Shown here piece by piece: positions 25,426-34,447 of a stretch of 64,000 bases of DNA. The notes below the pieces were generated by a model, which saw only the letters and a program-made list of their open reading frames with translations, was not told where the DNA came from and did no database searches. Each line of letters opens with the position of its first letter. Position 1 is the first letter of the stretch. The position numbers and the translations under genes were made by a program. The stretch comes from Wenyingzhuangia heitensis (GTDB lineage Bacteria; Bacteroidota; Bacteroidia; Flavobacteriales; Flavobacteriaceae): the NCBI RefSeq assembly GCF_011762155.1, contig NZ_JAASQL010000004.1, forward strand, positions 124,001 to 188,000. Reading direction: 5' to 3'.

Positions 25426-27075
25426 TTACTCTTTGTCTTTTTCAAACACTTCTATTAAAATATCTAAAGAACTCATATTAGGTTCTTGAATTTTAAGAAT
25501 ATTGCTAATTGTTGGTGCAATTTGCGTAATGCTAACTGGTTTTTTTATAGCTTTTCCTTTAGCAATATTTCCTCCATAAAAAATAATAGGAACATGTGTG
25601 TCATAATTGTATCCCGTTCCGTGTGTAGTTCCCCCCTTAACGTAGCCATTACTAATAATAGTGGGTTCTAAGGTGAAAATAATATCACCAGATAATTTTT
25701 GGTTGTATCCTTCTTGTACCAGGCTTAAAGGTGCTCTGGTAAATTCTGTTCTTTGTAAAGTATGGGCAGATACAGCTTTATGGATATCTTTATAATTGAT
25801 TAATACTTCAATAAGTTCATTTTCTAAAGTTTCTATGTTTAGGGTTAATAAACCTATTTCTTTACGATTTAAAAATATTTGATTGTTAGAAATGTTTTCT
25901 ATCAACTTGGTAGATTTGTATTTTTTAAAAGTAAAATCAATTAACTTTTTTTGCAATTCACGATTGGAAAAATAACCTCCAGGTGCTTTGTGATCTATTA
26001 GGTAATGAGGAACTTGAACTACAGCGTGGTCTGCTGTTAAAAACAATACATAATTCTCATTTCCTACTTTACTGTTTAGATAACTAATAAAATCATCTAA
26101 ATCTTTGTTTAAACGAATGTAAGTGTCTTCAATTTCTACAGAAGCGGGTCCGTATTTATGACCAATATAGTCAGTACTAGACAAACTAACCGCTAAAAAA
26201 TCTGAATTGGTTTTGTCTTTTCCTAACTCTTCATTTTTAATAATCTGTTTGGCAAAATCTAAAGTCATTGTGTTTCCAAAAGGAGTACTTTTTAACAAAC
26301 TATAGTTTCCGTTTTTTTCCTTAAGACTCGGTAAGTTATGTGGAAATATAGGTTTATCTTCATTGTGAAACGTTCCTTCAAAATAATTATGATCTGTAGT
26401 ACATTCAGTATAATCCTCTATTTTTTTAGAAGTAACCCAAGGACTAGCTAGATATTCATCTAATTTAAGTTTATTTTCGGTATTATATAAATTCACCCAG
26501 TTAGGTAATTTATCAGTGTAGTAAGAACTAGTAATCCATTTTCCGTTGTTAGCACCATCAAACCAATAAGCAACATCGGCAGTATGTCCTACGGGTAGAA
26601 TAGCAGATCTATCTTTAATAGCAATACCAATAGATTTTCCTTTAAAATCTTGAGCTACTTTTAATTGATCAGCAATGGTAGAGGCAATTAATCTATATGG
26701 AGATTTTTGACCTTCTTTAGATTCAGAACCTACGGTTTTATAATTGGCATCGTCTACAACGTAAATAGATTTTTGTTCAAATTTATCGTACCAGTTATTT
26801 CCAACAATTCCATGATTTTTTGGTGTGGTACCTGTATATACTGATGTATGACCAACAGCGGTATAAGTAGGTATATAGTTGTAATGACCATTTTCGTACG
26901 TGGTTCCGTTTTCTATAAGTTTATTAAAACCTTTAGAACCAAACTTGTCGTTAAAACGTAATAAATAATCGTACCTCATTTGGTCTACAACAATTCCTAC
27001 AACTAATTTTGGCTTTTTTTGAGCATTTAGGATACAAATATTGCATACTAAAAGAAGGCTCAGTAATTTTTTCAT
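25426..27075 (-). CDS. pafA: PafA-type alkaline phosphatase
   Basis: 549 residues. Periplasmic phosphomonoesterase of the alkaline phosphatase superfamily, like the phosphate-irrepressible PafA of flavobacteria that releases phosphate from organic esters. Signal peptide MKKLLSLLLVCNICILNAQ. The zinc- and phosphate-binding set is complete by eye: Asp31 in VVDQMRYDY, the nucleophile Thr72 in PTYTAVGHT, Lys and Arg in AIKDRSAILP, Asp/His in SSTDYIGHKYGP, Asp/His in LTADHAVVQVP, and His in GGTTHGTGYN. A single gene between a convergent terminator and the divergent mlaE. Confidence 0.92.
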   Translation of the reverse strand: MKKLLSLLLVCNICILNAQKKPKLVVGIVVDQMRYDYLLRFNDKFGSKGFNKLIENGTTYENGHYNYIPTYTAVGHTSVYTGTTPKNHGIVGNNWYDKFEQKSIYVVDDANYKTVGSESKEGQKSPYRLIASTIADQLKVAQDFKGKSIGIAIKDRSAILPVGHTADVAYWFDGANNGKWITSSYYTDKLPNWVNLYNTENKLKLDEYLASPWVTSKKIEDYTECTTDHNYFEGTFHNEDKPIFPHNLPSLKEKNGNYSLLKSTPFGNTMTLDFAKQIIKNEELGKDKTNSDFLAVSLSSTDYIGHKYGPASVEIEDTYIRLNKDLDDFISYLNSKVGNENYVLFLTADHAVVQVPHYLIDHKAPGGYFSNRELQKKLIDFTFKKYKSTKLIENISNNQIFLNRKEIGLLTLNIETLENELIEVLINYKDIHKAVSAHTLQRTEFTRAPLSLVQEGYNQKLSGDIIFTLEPTIISNGYVKGGTTHGTGYNYDTHVPIIFYGGNIAKGKAIKKPVSITQIAPTISNILKIQEPNMSSLDILIEVFEKDKE

Positions 27076-27169
27076 GAGAATATTTAATTTGAATTTTATG
27101 AGACTAAAAGTAATTAGAATACACTACTTAATTGTTAAGGATTTGATATTTTAGCTAAAAATCTATAGA

Positions 27170-27910
27170 ATGACTTATATAAAAAGTGTTGGAGCTTATG
27201 TGATTATGCTAAAAAGCGTTTTTAGACGACCACAAAAGGCAAAAATTTTTAAAGATGCTGTGTTTAGAGAGATAGATGATTTGGGAGTAAAATCAGTAGG
27301 TATTGTAGCTTTTATCTCTTTTTTTATTGGTGGAGTAGTCGCTATTCAAACAGCTTTAAATTTAGAAGATCCTATAATTCCTAAAGATTTAATTGGTTTT
27401 GCGACCAAAAGATCTATGATATTAGAATTTTCATCAACCTTTATTATGGTTATTTTGGCAGGTAAAGTGGGGTCTTACATAACATCAAGTATAGGAACCA
27501 TGCGTGTTACCGAGCAAATAGATGCCTTAGAGGTAATGGGAATTAATTCTTTAAATTATTTGGTGCTACCTAAAATAATAGCAACTGTATTTTTTTATCC
27601 TTTTTTAGTTTTATTAGCCATGACTTTAGGAATTTTAGGAGGGTGGATTGCAGGAGTAGTTACAGGTTTGTTTGAACAATACGACTATATAGCAGGTATT
27701 AGAATGGATTTTAAGCCCTCTTTAATTAGCTATAGTTTGATAAAATCTACCGTGTTTGCTTTTTTAATAGCAACTATTCCTTCTTATTTTGGTTACTATC
27801 TAAAAGGGGGTTCTTTAGAAGTAGGTAGAGCAAGTACTAAAGCAGTAGTGTGGACAATTGTAATGATTATTATTACAAATTATTTTTTAACCCAAATGTT
27901 ATTAAGCTAA
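27170..27910 (+). CDS. mlaE: MlaE/YrbE-family lipid ABC transporter permease
   Basis: 246 residues, about five to six membrane helices. Inner-membrane permease of the Mla (phospholipid trafficking) type: GGVVAIQTALNL, MVILAGKVGSYITSSIGTMR, and TEQIDALEVMGINSLNYLVLP, which is the family's most conserved block. The ATPase gene mlaF follows after six bases. The MCE substrate-binding gene usually next in the operon is not here; instead a tRNA cluster follows. Confidence 0.93.
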   Translation: MTYIKSVGAYVIMLKSVFRRPQKAKIFKDAVFREIDDLGVKSVGIVAFISFFIGGVVAIQTALNLEDPIIPKDLIGFATKRSMILEFSSTFIMVILAGKVGSYITSSIGTMRVTEQIDALEVMGINSLNYLVLPKIIATVFFYPFLVLLAMTLGILGGWIAGVVTGLFEQYDYIAGIRMDFKPSLISYSLIKSTVFAFLIATIPSYFGYYLKGGSLEVGRASTKAVVWTIVMIIITNYFLTQMLLS

Positions 27911-27916
27911 ATTGTT

Positions 27917-28678
27917 ATGATAGAAGTTAAAGGTGTAGAAAAAGGATTTGGTGAAACTCCAGTTTTAAAAGGAATTAATGCGGTTTTTGAACCTAGTAAA
28001 ACAAGTTTAATAATTGGTCAAAGTGGGTCAGGTAAAACCGTATTTTTAAAAACCATGCTAGGATTGCATTTGCCAGATAAAGGAACTATTTCTTTTAATG
28101 GAACTACAACAGAATCTATGTCTTCTGATGAAAAGAGACAATTAAAGCAAGATATTGGAATGGTTTTTCAGGGCTCTGCTTTGTTTGATTCTATGACAGT
28201 TGAAGAAAACGTTATGTTTCCGTTAAAAATGTTCACAAAGCAATCTAAAGAAGTAATGTTAGAACGCGTAAACTTTGTATTAAATAGAGTGAATTTGGTA
28301 AATAGTAATCAAAAGTTTCCTGCAGAATTATCTGGAGGAATGCAAAAGCGTGTGGCTATTGCAAGAGCTATTGTAACCAAACCTAAATATTTATTTTGTG
28401 ATGAACCTAATTCTGGTTTAGATCCCAAAACAGCCATTGTAATAGATAAATTGATTCAGGAAATTACCGATGAATATGAAATTACAACGGTAATAAATAC
28501 TCATGATATGAATTCTGTGATGGAAATTGGAGAAAAAATTATTTTTTTAAAAGATGGTCTAAAAGAATGGGAGGGGTCAAGTGATGATATATTTAAAACT
28601 GATAATGAAGCAGTTGTGGATTTTGTTTACAGCTCTAATTTATTTAAAAATGTGAGGAAGGTTTATTTAGAAAAATAA
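27917..28678 (+). CDS. mlaF: MlaF-type ABC transporter ATP-binding protein
   Basis: 253 residues. ATPase partner of MlaE. Walker A IIGQSGSGKT (about 34-43), Q-loop FQGSALFDSMTV, signature LSGGMQKRVAIARA, Walker B YLFCDEPNSGLDP, and the switch His in VINTHDMNSV. With MlaE it forms the membrane core of a lipid transport system; the start is ATG 27917, six bases after mlaE. Confidence 0.95.
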   Translation: MIEVKGVEKGFGETPVLKGINAVFEPSKTSLIIGQSGSGKTVFLKTMLGLHLPDKGTISFNGTTTESMSSDEKRQLKQDIGMVFQGSALFDSMTVEENVMFPLKMFTKQSKEVMLERVNFVLNRVNLVNSNQKFPAELSGGMQKRVAIARAIVTKPKYLFCDEPNSGLDPKTAIVIDKLIQEITDEYEITTVINTHDMNSVMEIGEKIIFLKDGLKEWEGSSDDIFKTDNEAVVDFVYSSNLFKNVRKVYLEK

Positions 28679-28714
28679 ATTCTAAAATAGTTTTGTGTAA
28701 CTGTATAAAAGTCC

Positions 28715-28722
28715 TATATTTG
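28715..28722 (+). promoter_or_regulatory. Promoter of the tRNA cluster (-7 TATATTTG with upstream TTTTG)
   Basis: TATATTTG matches TAnnTTTG, and TTTTG at 28691-28695 lies 19 bases upstream at the expected -33 spacing. First tRNA 27 bases downstream. One of the best promoters in the window. Confidence 0.7.
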
Positions 28723-28748
28723 CACCCGCAATAACGAGTGGTATTAAT

Positions 28749-28821
28749 GACCTGGTAGCTCAGTTGGTAGAGCATCTCCCTTTTAAGGAGAGGGTCCTGG
28801 GTTCGAGCCCCAGCCCGGTCA
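28749..28821 (+). tRNA. tRNA-Lys (anticodon TTT)
   Basis: Full cloverleaf of 73 bases: D-arm GCTC/GAGC, anticodon stem TCTCC/GGAGA with loop CTTTTAA (TTT), T-arm CTGGG TTCGAGC CCCAG, discriminator A. The acceptor arms GACCTGG / CCCGGTC have one mismatch, U5 against C68. CCA is not encoded. Confidence 0.95.
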
Positions 28822-28853
28822 CAAATTTAAAACATAACACACGTTATTTGCAT

Positions 28854-28935
28854 GGTGAGATACTCAAGTGGCCAACGAGGGCGGACTGTAAATCCGCTGA
28901 CTACGTCTTCGAAGGTTCGAATCCTTCTCTCACCA
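28854..28935 (+). tRNA. tRNA-Tyr (anticodon GTA)
   Basis: 82 bases with a long variable arm. Acceptor GGTGAGA / TCTCACC, anticodon loop CTGTAAA (GTA) on stem GCGGA/TCCGC, T-arm GAAGG TTCGAAT CCTTC, discriminator A. Confidence 0.95.
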
Positions 28936-28940
28936 CGGAC

Positions 28941-29013
28941 GACCTGGTAGCTCAGTTGGTAGAGCATCTCCCTTTTAAGGAGAGGGTCCTGGGTTCGAGC
29001 CCCAGCCCGGTCA
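28941..29013 (+). tRNA. tRNA-Lys (anticodon TTT), second identical copy
   Basis: Identical base for base to the copy at 28749-28821, including the U5-C68 acceptor mismatch. Begins five bases after the tRNA-Tyr. Confidence 0.95.
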
Positions 29014-29014
29014 C

Positions 29015-29043
29015 AAAGCCCCCTTTTTAAGGGGGCTTTTTTT
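29015..29043 (+). terminator. Terminator of the tRNA cluster
   Basis: AAAGCCCCC / GGGGGCTTT stem with a seven-base loop and T7 tail directly after the second tRNA-Lys. Confidence 0.9.
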
Positions 29044-29125
29044 GTTTTATAAATAAGTATTTATATTGACTAAGGCAGTTACAAAAACTTCTTTACAGAA
29101 ATATTCCAATATAATACGGTATACT

Positions 29126-29162
29126 AAAAAAGGCTAACTATATTAATATAGCTAGCCTTTTT
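29126..29162 (-). terminator. Terminator of the five-gene operon 34376-29192
   Basis: Arms AAAAAGGCTA and TAGCCTTTTT (29126-29135 and 29153-29162) with further pairing inside (ACTATA/TATAGC region), followed by Ts on the minus strand. Confidence 0.83.
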
Positions 29163-29191
29163 ATGATGAATAAGTGCAAATTTCAGAACCT

Positions 29192-30607
29192 CTATTTTAG
29201 CTCAATAGTAGTGTTGTTTAATCTGGTTTGTAGCCAATTTTTAAACTTAGAGTTTAGTTGTTTGGTGTTTTTAATAGAGTCGTTCCATTTTACTTCAAAA
29301 ACAGCAATGGTGTCTATAGAGCTAAAGTTGGTTTCTAATTTACTTGCATAGTTTAACTTATCTATACCTGTATAAATAATTCTAGCCTCCTGACTTAATT
29401 GTAAAAACGGAATTTGTTTTTTGTATAACTGTTGTAGTTCATGGTCCTTTTCTATAATTAAAGCTTCTTTTTGTAGAATAATCTCATCTTTGCTAGCAAT
29501 TAAGTTTTGATTTTTTACATAAGAGTTTTTAATTGTGTTGATTTCATCTTGTAGTAAAGAGGTTTTGTCATCTTGCTGAATGATTAAAGAGGTTTTAGGA
29601 ATGTTAAACTCGTCCATTTTATTAGACCATATTTTTTTTTGAGTTTCATCTATGTTGGTTCCTAATACAACAATTTTAATAGATTTTTTATCATAGTCAA
29701 CAGTTGTGTTTATAATACCTGCTCCCGTTTTTTCTTGCAATTCGGATATAAAATGTTCTGCATTTAATTTGTATTGGTTTTGTTGAAATAATAAGTAAAA
29801 TTGAAAAATACTAAACCCTATAATTATAGTTGCAACAAAAGCGACTAGTTGAGCAATTCTTTTACGTTTGGCTTGATTGATATATTTAACCACGGGGAAA
29901 CGTAAAAATTTAACCACAGCAAAAGTTGCTAAAGCAATAAATATTGCGTTGATTAAAAATAAAAACATGGCTCCACCAAAGTATTTAAAATTCCAGGTAG
30001 CCAAACCGTAACCTGCAGTACACAAAGGAGGCATTAAAGCGGTTGCAATAGCAATACCAGCAATGGTATTTGTCATTTCCGTACGTCTACTTAGGGCAAT
30101 AATTAAAGCCAATCCACCAGCAAGGGCAATTAACACATCTCTAACGTCTGGTGCTGTTCTAGCAATAATTTCTGGAGTTGCATCTTGAAACAGAGGAATG
30201 CTAAAGAACAAAAAGGAAGTAGTGATACTTAGGCCTACCATAACCCCTAAGTTAATTAAAGATCTTCTTAGCGTATCAATATCGTTAATACCAATAGAAA
30301 GCCCTAAACCTAAAATAGGTCCCATTAAAGGAGATACAAGCATGGCACCAATAACTACAGCTGTAGAACTTACATTTAACCCGATAGAAGCTATAAAAAT
30401 GGAAAAAATTAAAACCCAAGCATTGTGACTTTTTACAGCAATACCTGCTTTAATTTTGGTAATAGTTAGCTCTTTATCTGTTTCTTCTCTAATGTTTAAA
30501 AGATCGCTTAAAAATGTTTTAATAGCTGTAAAAAAGCCTTTAAATTCTTCTTGTACTTCTTTTTTTTTATTTTCTAAATCTTGATCGTTGTCGTTTTTAG
30601 TTGTCAT
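29192..30607 (-). CDS. DUF389-family integral membrane protein
   Basis: 471 residues. N-terminal cytoplasmic segment, then a DUF389 membrane domain (about residues 50-290) with the typical SSTAVVIGAMLVSPLMGPILG, ALAGGLALIIALSRR and ATALMPPLCTAGYGL, and a soluble C-terminal part with a coiled-coil-like stretch (about 360-410). DUF389 proteins are of unknown function (some are called hydrophobic-domain or TIGR00341-type proteins). Last gene of a minus-strand operon, 18 bases after the SprT-like gene; that context gives no clear function. Confidence 0.9.
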   Translation of the reverse strand: MTTKNDNDQDLENKKKEVQEEFKGFFTAIKTFLSDLLNIREETDKELTITKIKAGIAVKSHNAWVLIFSIFIASIGLNVSSTAVVIGAMLVSPLMGPILGLGLSIGINDIDTLRRSLINLGVMVGLSITTSFLFFSIPLFQDATPEIIARTAPDVRDVLIALAGGLALIIALSRRTEMTNTIAGIAIATALMPPLCTAGYGLATWNFKYFGGAMFLFLINAIFIALATFAVVKFLRFPVVKYINQAKRKRIAQLVAFVATIIIGFSIFQFYLLFQQNQYKLNAEHFISELQEKTGAGIINTTVDYDKKSIKIVVLGTNIDETQKKIWSNKMDEFNIPKTSLIIQQDDKTSLLQDEINTIKNSYVKNQNLIASKDEIILQKEALIIEKDHELQQLYKKQIPFLQLSQEARIIYTGIDKLNYASKLETNFSSIDTIAVFEVKWNDSIKNTKQLNSKFKNWLQTRLNNTTIELK

Positions 30608-30625
30608 GGGTTTAAATAATTGCGG

Positions 30626-31216
30626 TTAAACAATATCTACAGGTGCATTGCCTTTAATTAAATACCTTTTTTTTGTTTCAATTTCTAAACATTCATATCT
30701 AGTTCTACGTTTGTTTAAAACTTTAAAAGTTCGGTTGTTTAAGCTAAATAAAGTGCCTGGTTTTAAGTCAAATATATAATAATTATGATGACGATTGGTA
30801 TTCTTTTTTTCTTGTAATACAACCGATAGTTTTATGTCTGAATCTGTAGTGGCTTTGGGGTTGATTAAATGTTTAGCCAAATGTTTTAAAAGAGGTTCAT
30901 CAAAAACGGTAGGGGTTAAAAAAGGAAGCATTAATTGTTTAAAACATTGTTTCCATTCCATTCCGTGAGGTTTTACTCTTGGATAATGGATATGTGTGTG
31001 CAAATGAGCAATTTCGTGCACCAAAGTAATTAGAAATTGCTCTTTTGTTAAATTGTTGTTAATGGTAATGGTTGCTAAAGGTTGTGTGGCTCTAAAATCT
31101 CCTCTTTTTGTTTTTCTACCTTTTACAATCTTTAAACAAAAATCGTGTTTGTTTATAAGGTATTCTAAATTTTCTTTAGCGTTAGTGGGAATGTATTGTT
31201 GTAATTGCTCAATCAT
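30626..31216 (-). CDS. SprT-like zinc metallopeptidase domain protein
   Basis: 196 residues. A SprT/Spartan-type domain with zinc-binding HEIAHLHTH (HExxH at about residues 67-71) and a further His in KPHGMEWKQ. SprT-family proteins are minigluzincin-like; some process DNA-protein crosslinks, but the role of the short bacterial ones is not settled. The C-terminal region FDLKPGTLFSLNNRTF is a short beta-rich domain. Lies between the SDR gene (eight bases) and the DUF389 gene. Confidence 0.85.
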   Translation of the reverse strand: MIEQLQQYIPTNAKENLEYLINKHDFCLKIVKGRKTKRGDFRATQPLATITINNNLTKEQFLITLVHEIAHLHTHIHYPRVKPHGMEWKQCFKQLMLPFLTPTVFDEPLLKHLAKHLINPKATTDSDIKLSVVLQEKKNTNRHHNYYIFDLKPGTLFSLNNRTFKVLNKRRTRYECLEIETKKRYLIKGNAPVDIV

Positions 31217-31224
31217 AAAAATAA

Positions 31225-31908
31225 TTAAGGAGTTGTGCTTGATACTTCTAAAACTTTTCCGTTGTAAAATTTATTTCCAGTTGTAGTAAAATCAAAAATA
31301 TATTTGGCCATTTCTGATGGTTTTATAGGAGCTTCGTATCCAGGGAAAGCTTCTTCTAACATTTCTGTTTGTACTGCACCCAATGCCAATACATTAAAAG
31401 CAATTTTTTGTTCTTTATATTCTTCTGCTAATAATTCTGATAAAGTGATTACAGCTCCTTTAGAAGAACTGTAAGCTGCCAATCCAGGGAATTTTAAACT
31501 TCCTTGCACTCCTCCCATGCTACTAATTGTTACTACGTGGCTATTTTGTGGCATAAACGGAATTATTTTCTGAGTAAGCAGAGCCACGGAAAATACGTTT
31601 ACTTGATATACTTCTTTAAAATCGTTTTTAGAAAGTTGTTCAAAAGGTTTGTTGATTAGTTTTCCTGCATTGTGAATTAATCCGCTAATTTGAATATTGT
31701 TTTTAGTAATGTAATCTACAACAGAGTCAATTTCATTTTCGTTACTTACATCTACACCAAAAGTTGTAATATTTGGGTGTTGAATTTCTTGTAATGTATT
31801 TGTGTTTCTAGAAAGTGCTAATACAGAATAATTATTGTTGGCAAATAGTTGAGCCAATTCAAATCCAATTCCTCGGCTTGTTCCTGTAATCAATACGGTT
31901 TTATTCAT
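31225..31908 (-). CDS. SDR-family NAD(P)-dependent oxidoreductase
   Basis: 227 residues. Classical short-chain dehydrogenase: cofactor-binding TGTSRGIGFELA (TGxxxGIG), NAG at LIHNAGKL, catalytic Ser of VTISSMGG, and YSSSKG with the YxxxK pair (Tyr and Lys present). Substrate cannot be read from sequence. The start overlaps the end of the beta-helix lipoprotein gene by eight bases, so translation is probably coupled. Confidence 0.92.
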   Translation of the reverse strand: MNKTVLITGTSRGIGFELAQLFANNNYSVLALSRNTNTLQEIQHPNITTFGVDVSNENEIDSVVDYITKNNIQISGLIHNAGKLINKPFEQLSKNDFKEVYQVNVFSVALLTQKIIPFMPQNSHVVTISSMGGVQGSLKFPGLAAYSSSKGAVITLSELLAEEYKEQKIAFNVLALGAVQTEMLEEAFPGYEAPIKPSEMAKYIFDFTTTGNKFYNGKVLEVSSTTP

Positions 31909-33346
31909 CTTCTTCTTTAGGTTCTAAAGTTTTAAAATCTATATGTTGGTAGGCACCTATATCTGGATTAACAGTTCTATCTGTTCCTGTAATATCTAGA
32001 TCAACGGTACTTGCAGCTGTAATGTCAGCTTTGTTAATTCCTTCGTTATCCAAACCTATTCTTAAATCATTAAGACTAGTGTCCTTAAAATCTGTTTTTT
32101 TATTTAGATATACATTTTGGTAATAAGTTGTATTGTCGGTATCATAAAACTCAACCTCTTTTTCTAAATGGATTAATGAATTTTTAAAATAAAAATTAAA
32201 CACGGGTTCGTCTTCACTCTTGTCTAACGTAATTTCATTAGTTCGGGTTCCTGCTATAATACAATTGATAAAATCAGCATTCTGTAAAGGAGCATTTGCT
32301 GTTACATCATTATTTACATAATAATTGCTAATGACAACATTGTCTTTATAACGCAATCCTTTGTTCCAATAATTAGCAAAAGTACAATGTGTAAAATTAT
32401 AAGTACCACCTTGTAAATACAAAGCAGACTTTCCTGTTTGACCAATCACTATATTACTTGCGTTTAGATTGGTGTTTTGAGTATAAATACCATAATCAGC
32501 AGCATTGTAAATTTTGGTGTTTTGAATCGTTAAAGTGTTCGTGTTTTCTATAATTTCTATTCCTGTTGATGGATTTAGAATTTTTAAATAATTGATAGTA
32601 ACGTTTGTATTTTCTCCTATTTTAATTCCTTGCCATTGTCCAGGTACTTGATCAAACTGATAACTTAGTTTATCGCCTTTAAAAACAATAGAGTCTGTTA
32701 AAGTTCCGTTAATATTTAAGGTGGCTCCAGCAGAAATGGTAAGCGATGCATTTTCGTTAAAATGAACCGTGGTACCTGCCTCTATAGTTAAGCTACCATT
32801 TTCTGGAACGATAGCATTTCCGTATATAACATAGGGTTTTGTGTTGGTAAAATTAGTTTCGGTTATTTCAAAATCTGTTCCAGTTGTAGGAAATAGGAAT
32901 TCAGCATCTTGTACCAAAGTAACCAAATCTACATCTTGTTGGTTTCCGTTAGGATCAAATAAAATTTGATCTATATACAGCATTTCTGTGTCTGTGTCTT
33001 GGGCAGAAGCGGTTGCTTCTACAAAAACAAATAAGCTATCTTTTTTTAATAATAAAACATCATCAATTTCAGTTCCTGAAACACCGTCTACATTAATTCT
33101 ATACTTAGAATTGCTTTTAGCTAGTTTAATTTTAGGAATGGTAATATCGTTATTGCTTTTGTTGTAAACTGTAAGTAGGTGAGTGGTGGTGCTTAGGTTG
33201 TTAAAAACAGTATCTAGAAATAAGGTGTCTACAGAAAAACTTAAGTTTCCGTTACTAACAATACTATCAAAGTCTTTTCTGCAAGAAAGTTGACTTAGTA
33301 GTAGTAAAATACATCCTATTTTAAAAAAGGTTTTTAACAATTTCAT
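31901..33346 (-). CDS. Lipoprotein with a right-handed parallel beta-helix domain
   Basis: 481 residues. Lipoprotein signal MKLLKTFFKIGCILLLLSQLSC with Cys22 as anchor. Residues ~30-160 form an Ig-like beta domain; ~160-420 show repeated short beta turns with stacked Asn/Ile patterns (TIEAGTTVHFNENASLTISA, then NTNTLTIQNTKIYNAADYGI), as in pectate-lyase-like beta-helices. No catalytic signature. Expected on the outer membrane facing the periplasm or outside. Cotranscribed with the glutaminyl cyclase gene upstream (four bases apart). Confidence 0.85.
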   Translation of the reverse strand: MKLLKTFFKIGCILLLLSQLSCRKDFDSIVSNGNLSFSVDTLFLDTVFNNLSTTTHLLTVYNKSNNDITIPKIKLAKSNSKYRINVDGVSGTEIDDVLLLKKDSLFVFVEATASAQDTDTEMLYIDQILFDPNGNQQDVDLVTLVQDAEFLFPTTGTDFEITETNFTNTKPYVIYGNAIVPENGSLTIEAGTTVHFNENASLTISAGATLNINGTLTDSIVFKGDKLSYQFDQVPGQWQGIKIGENTNVTINYLKILNPSTGIEIIENTNTLTIQNTKIYNAADYGIYTQNTNLNASNIVIGQTGKSALYLQGGTYNFTHCTFANYWNKGLRYKDNVVISNYYVNNDVTANAPLQNADFINCIIAGTRTNEITLDKSEDEPVFNFYFKNSLIHLEKEVEFYDTDNTTYYQNVYLNKKTDFKDTSLNDLRIGLDNEGINKADITAASTVDLDITGTDRTVNPDIGAYQHIDFKTLEPKEEDE

Positions 33347-33350
33347 ATCC

Positions 33351-34376
33351 TTATTTTAGAATTTCTATTTCAAAAATTTTGTCCCAATTCTTACCTGTAA
33401 CATATAACTTATTCGTGTTTGGGTTGTAGGCAATTCCGTTTAAAACTTTATCTCCTGAGCCTGCAATGGTTTTGTTGTCTAGTTGATTTATCAAACCTTT
33501 CATATTTACAATTCCTTCTACAGCTCCGTTTTTTGGATTGATAATAGCAATGGCATTTTTAGTCCAAACATTGGCATAAACTTTTCCATTAATATACTCT
33601 AATTCGTTTAAGTTTTCAATCCTACGGTCATTTGTGTAAACTTCTATATAAGATTCTTCGGCTCCTGTATCGGGATTTAAAAACCAAATTTTTTCAGTTC
33701 CGTCAGATTTTATTAAGTGAGTATTGTTGTGAGTTAATCCCCAACCCTCTGCACTTTGTTGATATTTAAAAGTATTAATAGTTTTAAAAGTCTCTGCATC
33801 ATATATAAAACCAAGTTTACTTTCCCAGGTAAGTTGATATATTTTGTGATTAAAAATAGTAATTCCCTCACCAAAGTATTTACTGGCCAATGCTTGTTCT
33901 TGTATTACTTCTCCTGTTTTTAATGCTAGTTTTCTTAATACAGATTTTCCTCTTTGCCCTGTACCTTCGTATAAAAAGTTATTGTAAAACTCTAAACCTT
34001 GTGTAAAAGATTCTCTATCGTGTGGATAACTGTTTATGACTTTGTATTTGTATACTTTAGGTTTTTGGGAGTTAAAAAAAGTAATAGTTGTTTCTTTACT
34101 TCTTACATCATCATGTTCACCAACATTAACTTTTAAAATGTGCTTACCTAATTTAGCCTTTTTAATGTCTAAAGAAATGTTTTTTGTAGTTCCTATTTCT
34201 TTGTCGTCTAAAAAATAAGTAACCTTTAAATTTTCATTCTTACTAGCGATACTTATGTTTAATTTTTTGTTGATTTGAATTTTTTCAGGAGCTTTTAATT
34301 CAAATTCTGGAGTATTGTTACAAGAGTTAAGACCGATAAGGAGGTTTAAAGCGACTAAAATTCTATTAATTTGCAT
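33351..34376 (-). CDS. Glutaminyl-peptide cyclotransferase (glutamine cyclotransferase family)
   Basis: 341 residues. Lipoprotein signal with LNSC (Cys19). The first 110 residues form a beta domain; the rest is a five-bladed propeller of the plant/bacterial QC type: SYPHDRESFTQGLEF, LYEGTGQRGKSVLRK, LTWESKLGFIYD, EGWGLTHNNTHLIKSDGTEKIW, LNELEYINGKVYANVW, NGIAYNPNTNKLYVTGKNW. Such enzymes turn an N-terminal Gln into pyroglutamate. In T9SS-bearing Bacteroidota many secreted proteins begin with Gln after signal cleavage and are thought to be capped this way; fitting that the AQ/SQ ends seen here are Gln. First gene of a five-gene operon. Confidence 0.9.
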   Translation of the reverse strand: MQINRILVALNLLIGLNSCNNTPEFELKAPEKIQINKKLNISIASKNENLKVTYFLDDKEIGTTKNISLDIKKAKLGKHILKVNVGEHDDVRSKETTITFFNSQKPKVYKYKVINSYPHDRESFTQGLEFYNNFLYEGTGQRGKSVLRKLALKTGEVIQEQALASKYFGEGITIFNHKIYQLTWESKLGFIYDAETFKTINTFKYQQSAEGWGLTHNNTHLIKSDGTEKIWFLNPDTGAEESYIEVYTNDRRIENLNELEYINGKVYANVWTKNAIAIINPKNGAVEGIVNMKGLINQLDNKTIAGSGDKVLNGIAYNPNTNKLYVTGKNWDKIFEIEILK

Positions 34377-34435
34377 GTGTTTTGAAAAAAAATGGTTATT
34401 TAGATAAATTATTTCTTTTGAATGTTTTGATTATT

Positions 34436-34443
34436 CAAAAATA
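34436..34443 (-). promoter_or_regulatory. -7 promoter element (TATTTTTG) of the cyclase operon
   Basis: TATTTTTG on the minus strand, 59 bases upstream of the cyclotransferase start. It lies four bases from the divergent rpmE2 element. Confidence 0.4.
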
Positions 34444-34447
34444 TACT

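Noticed and set aside
28749-29013. tRNA cluster as an integration site
   Set aside because: No integrase or duplicated tRNA 3' end is seen in the window; the second tRNA-Lys is a full, terminated gene copy.
28764-29030. 88-codon plus-strand open frame across the tRNA cluster
   Set aside because: It lies on top of three complete tRNA genes and repeats its own sequence because of the two identical tRNA-Lys copies.
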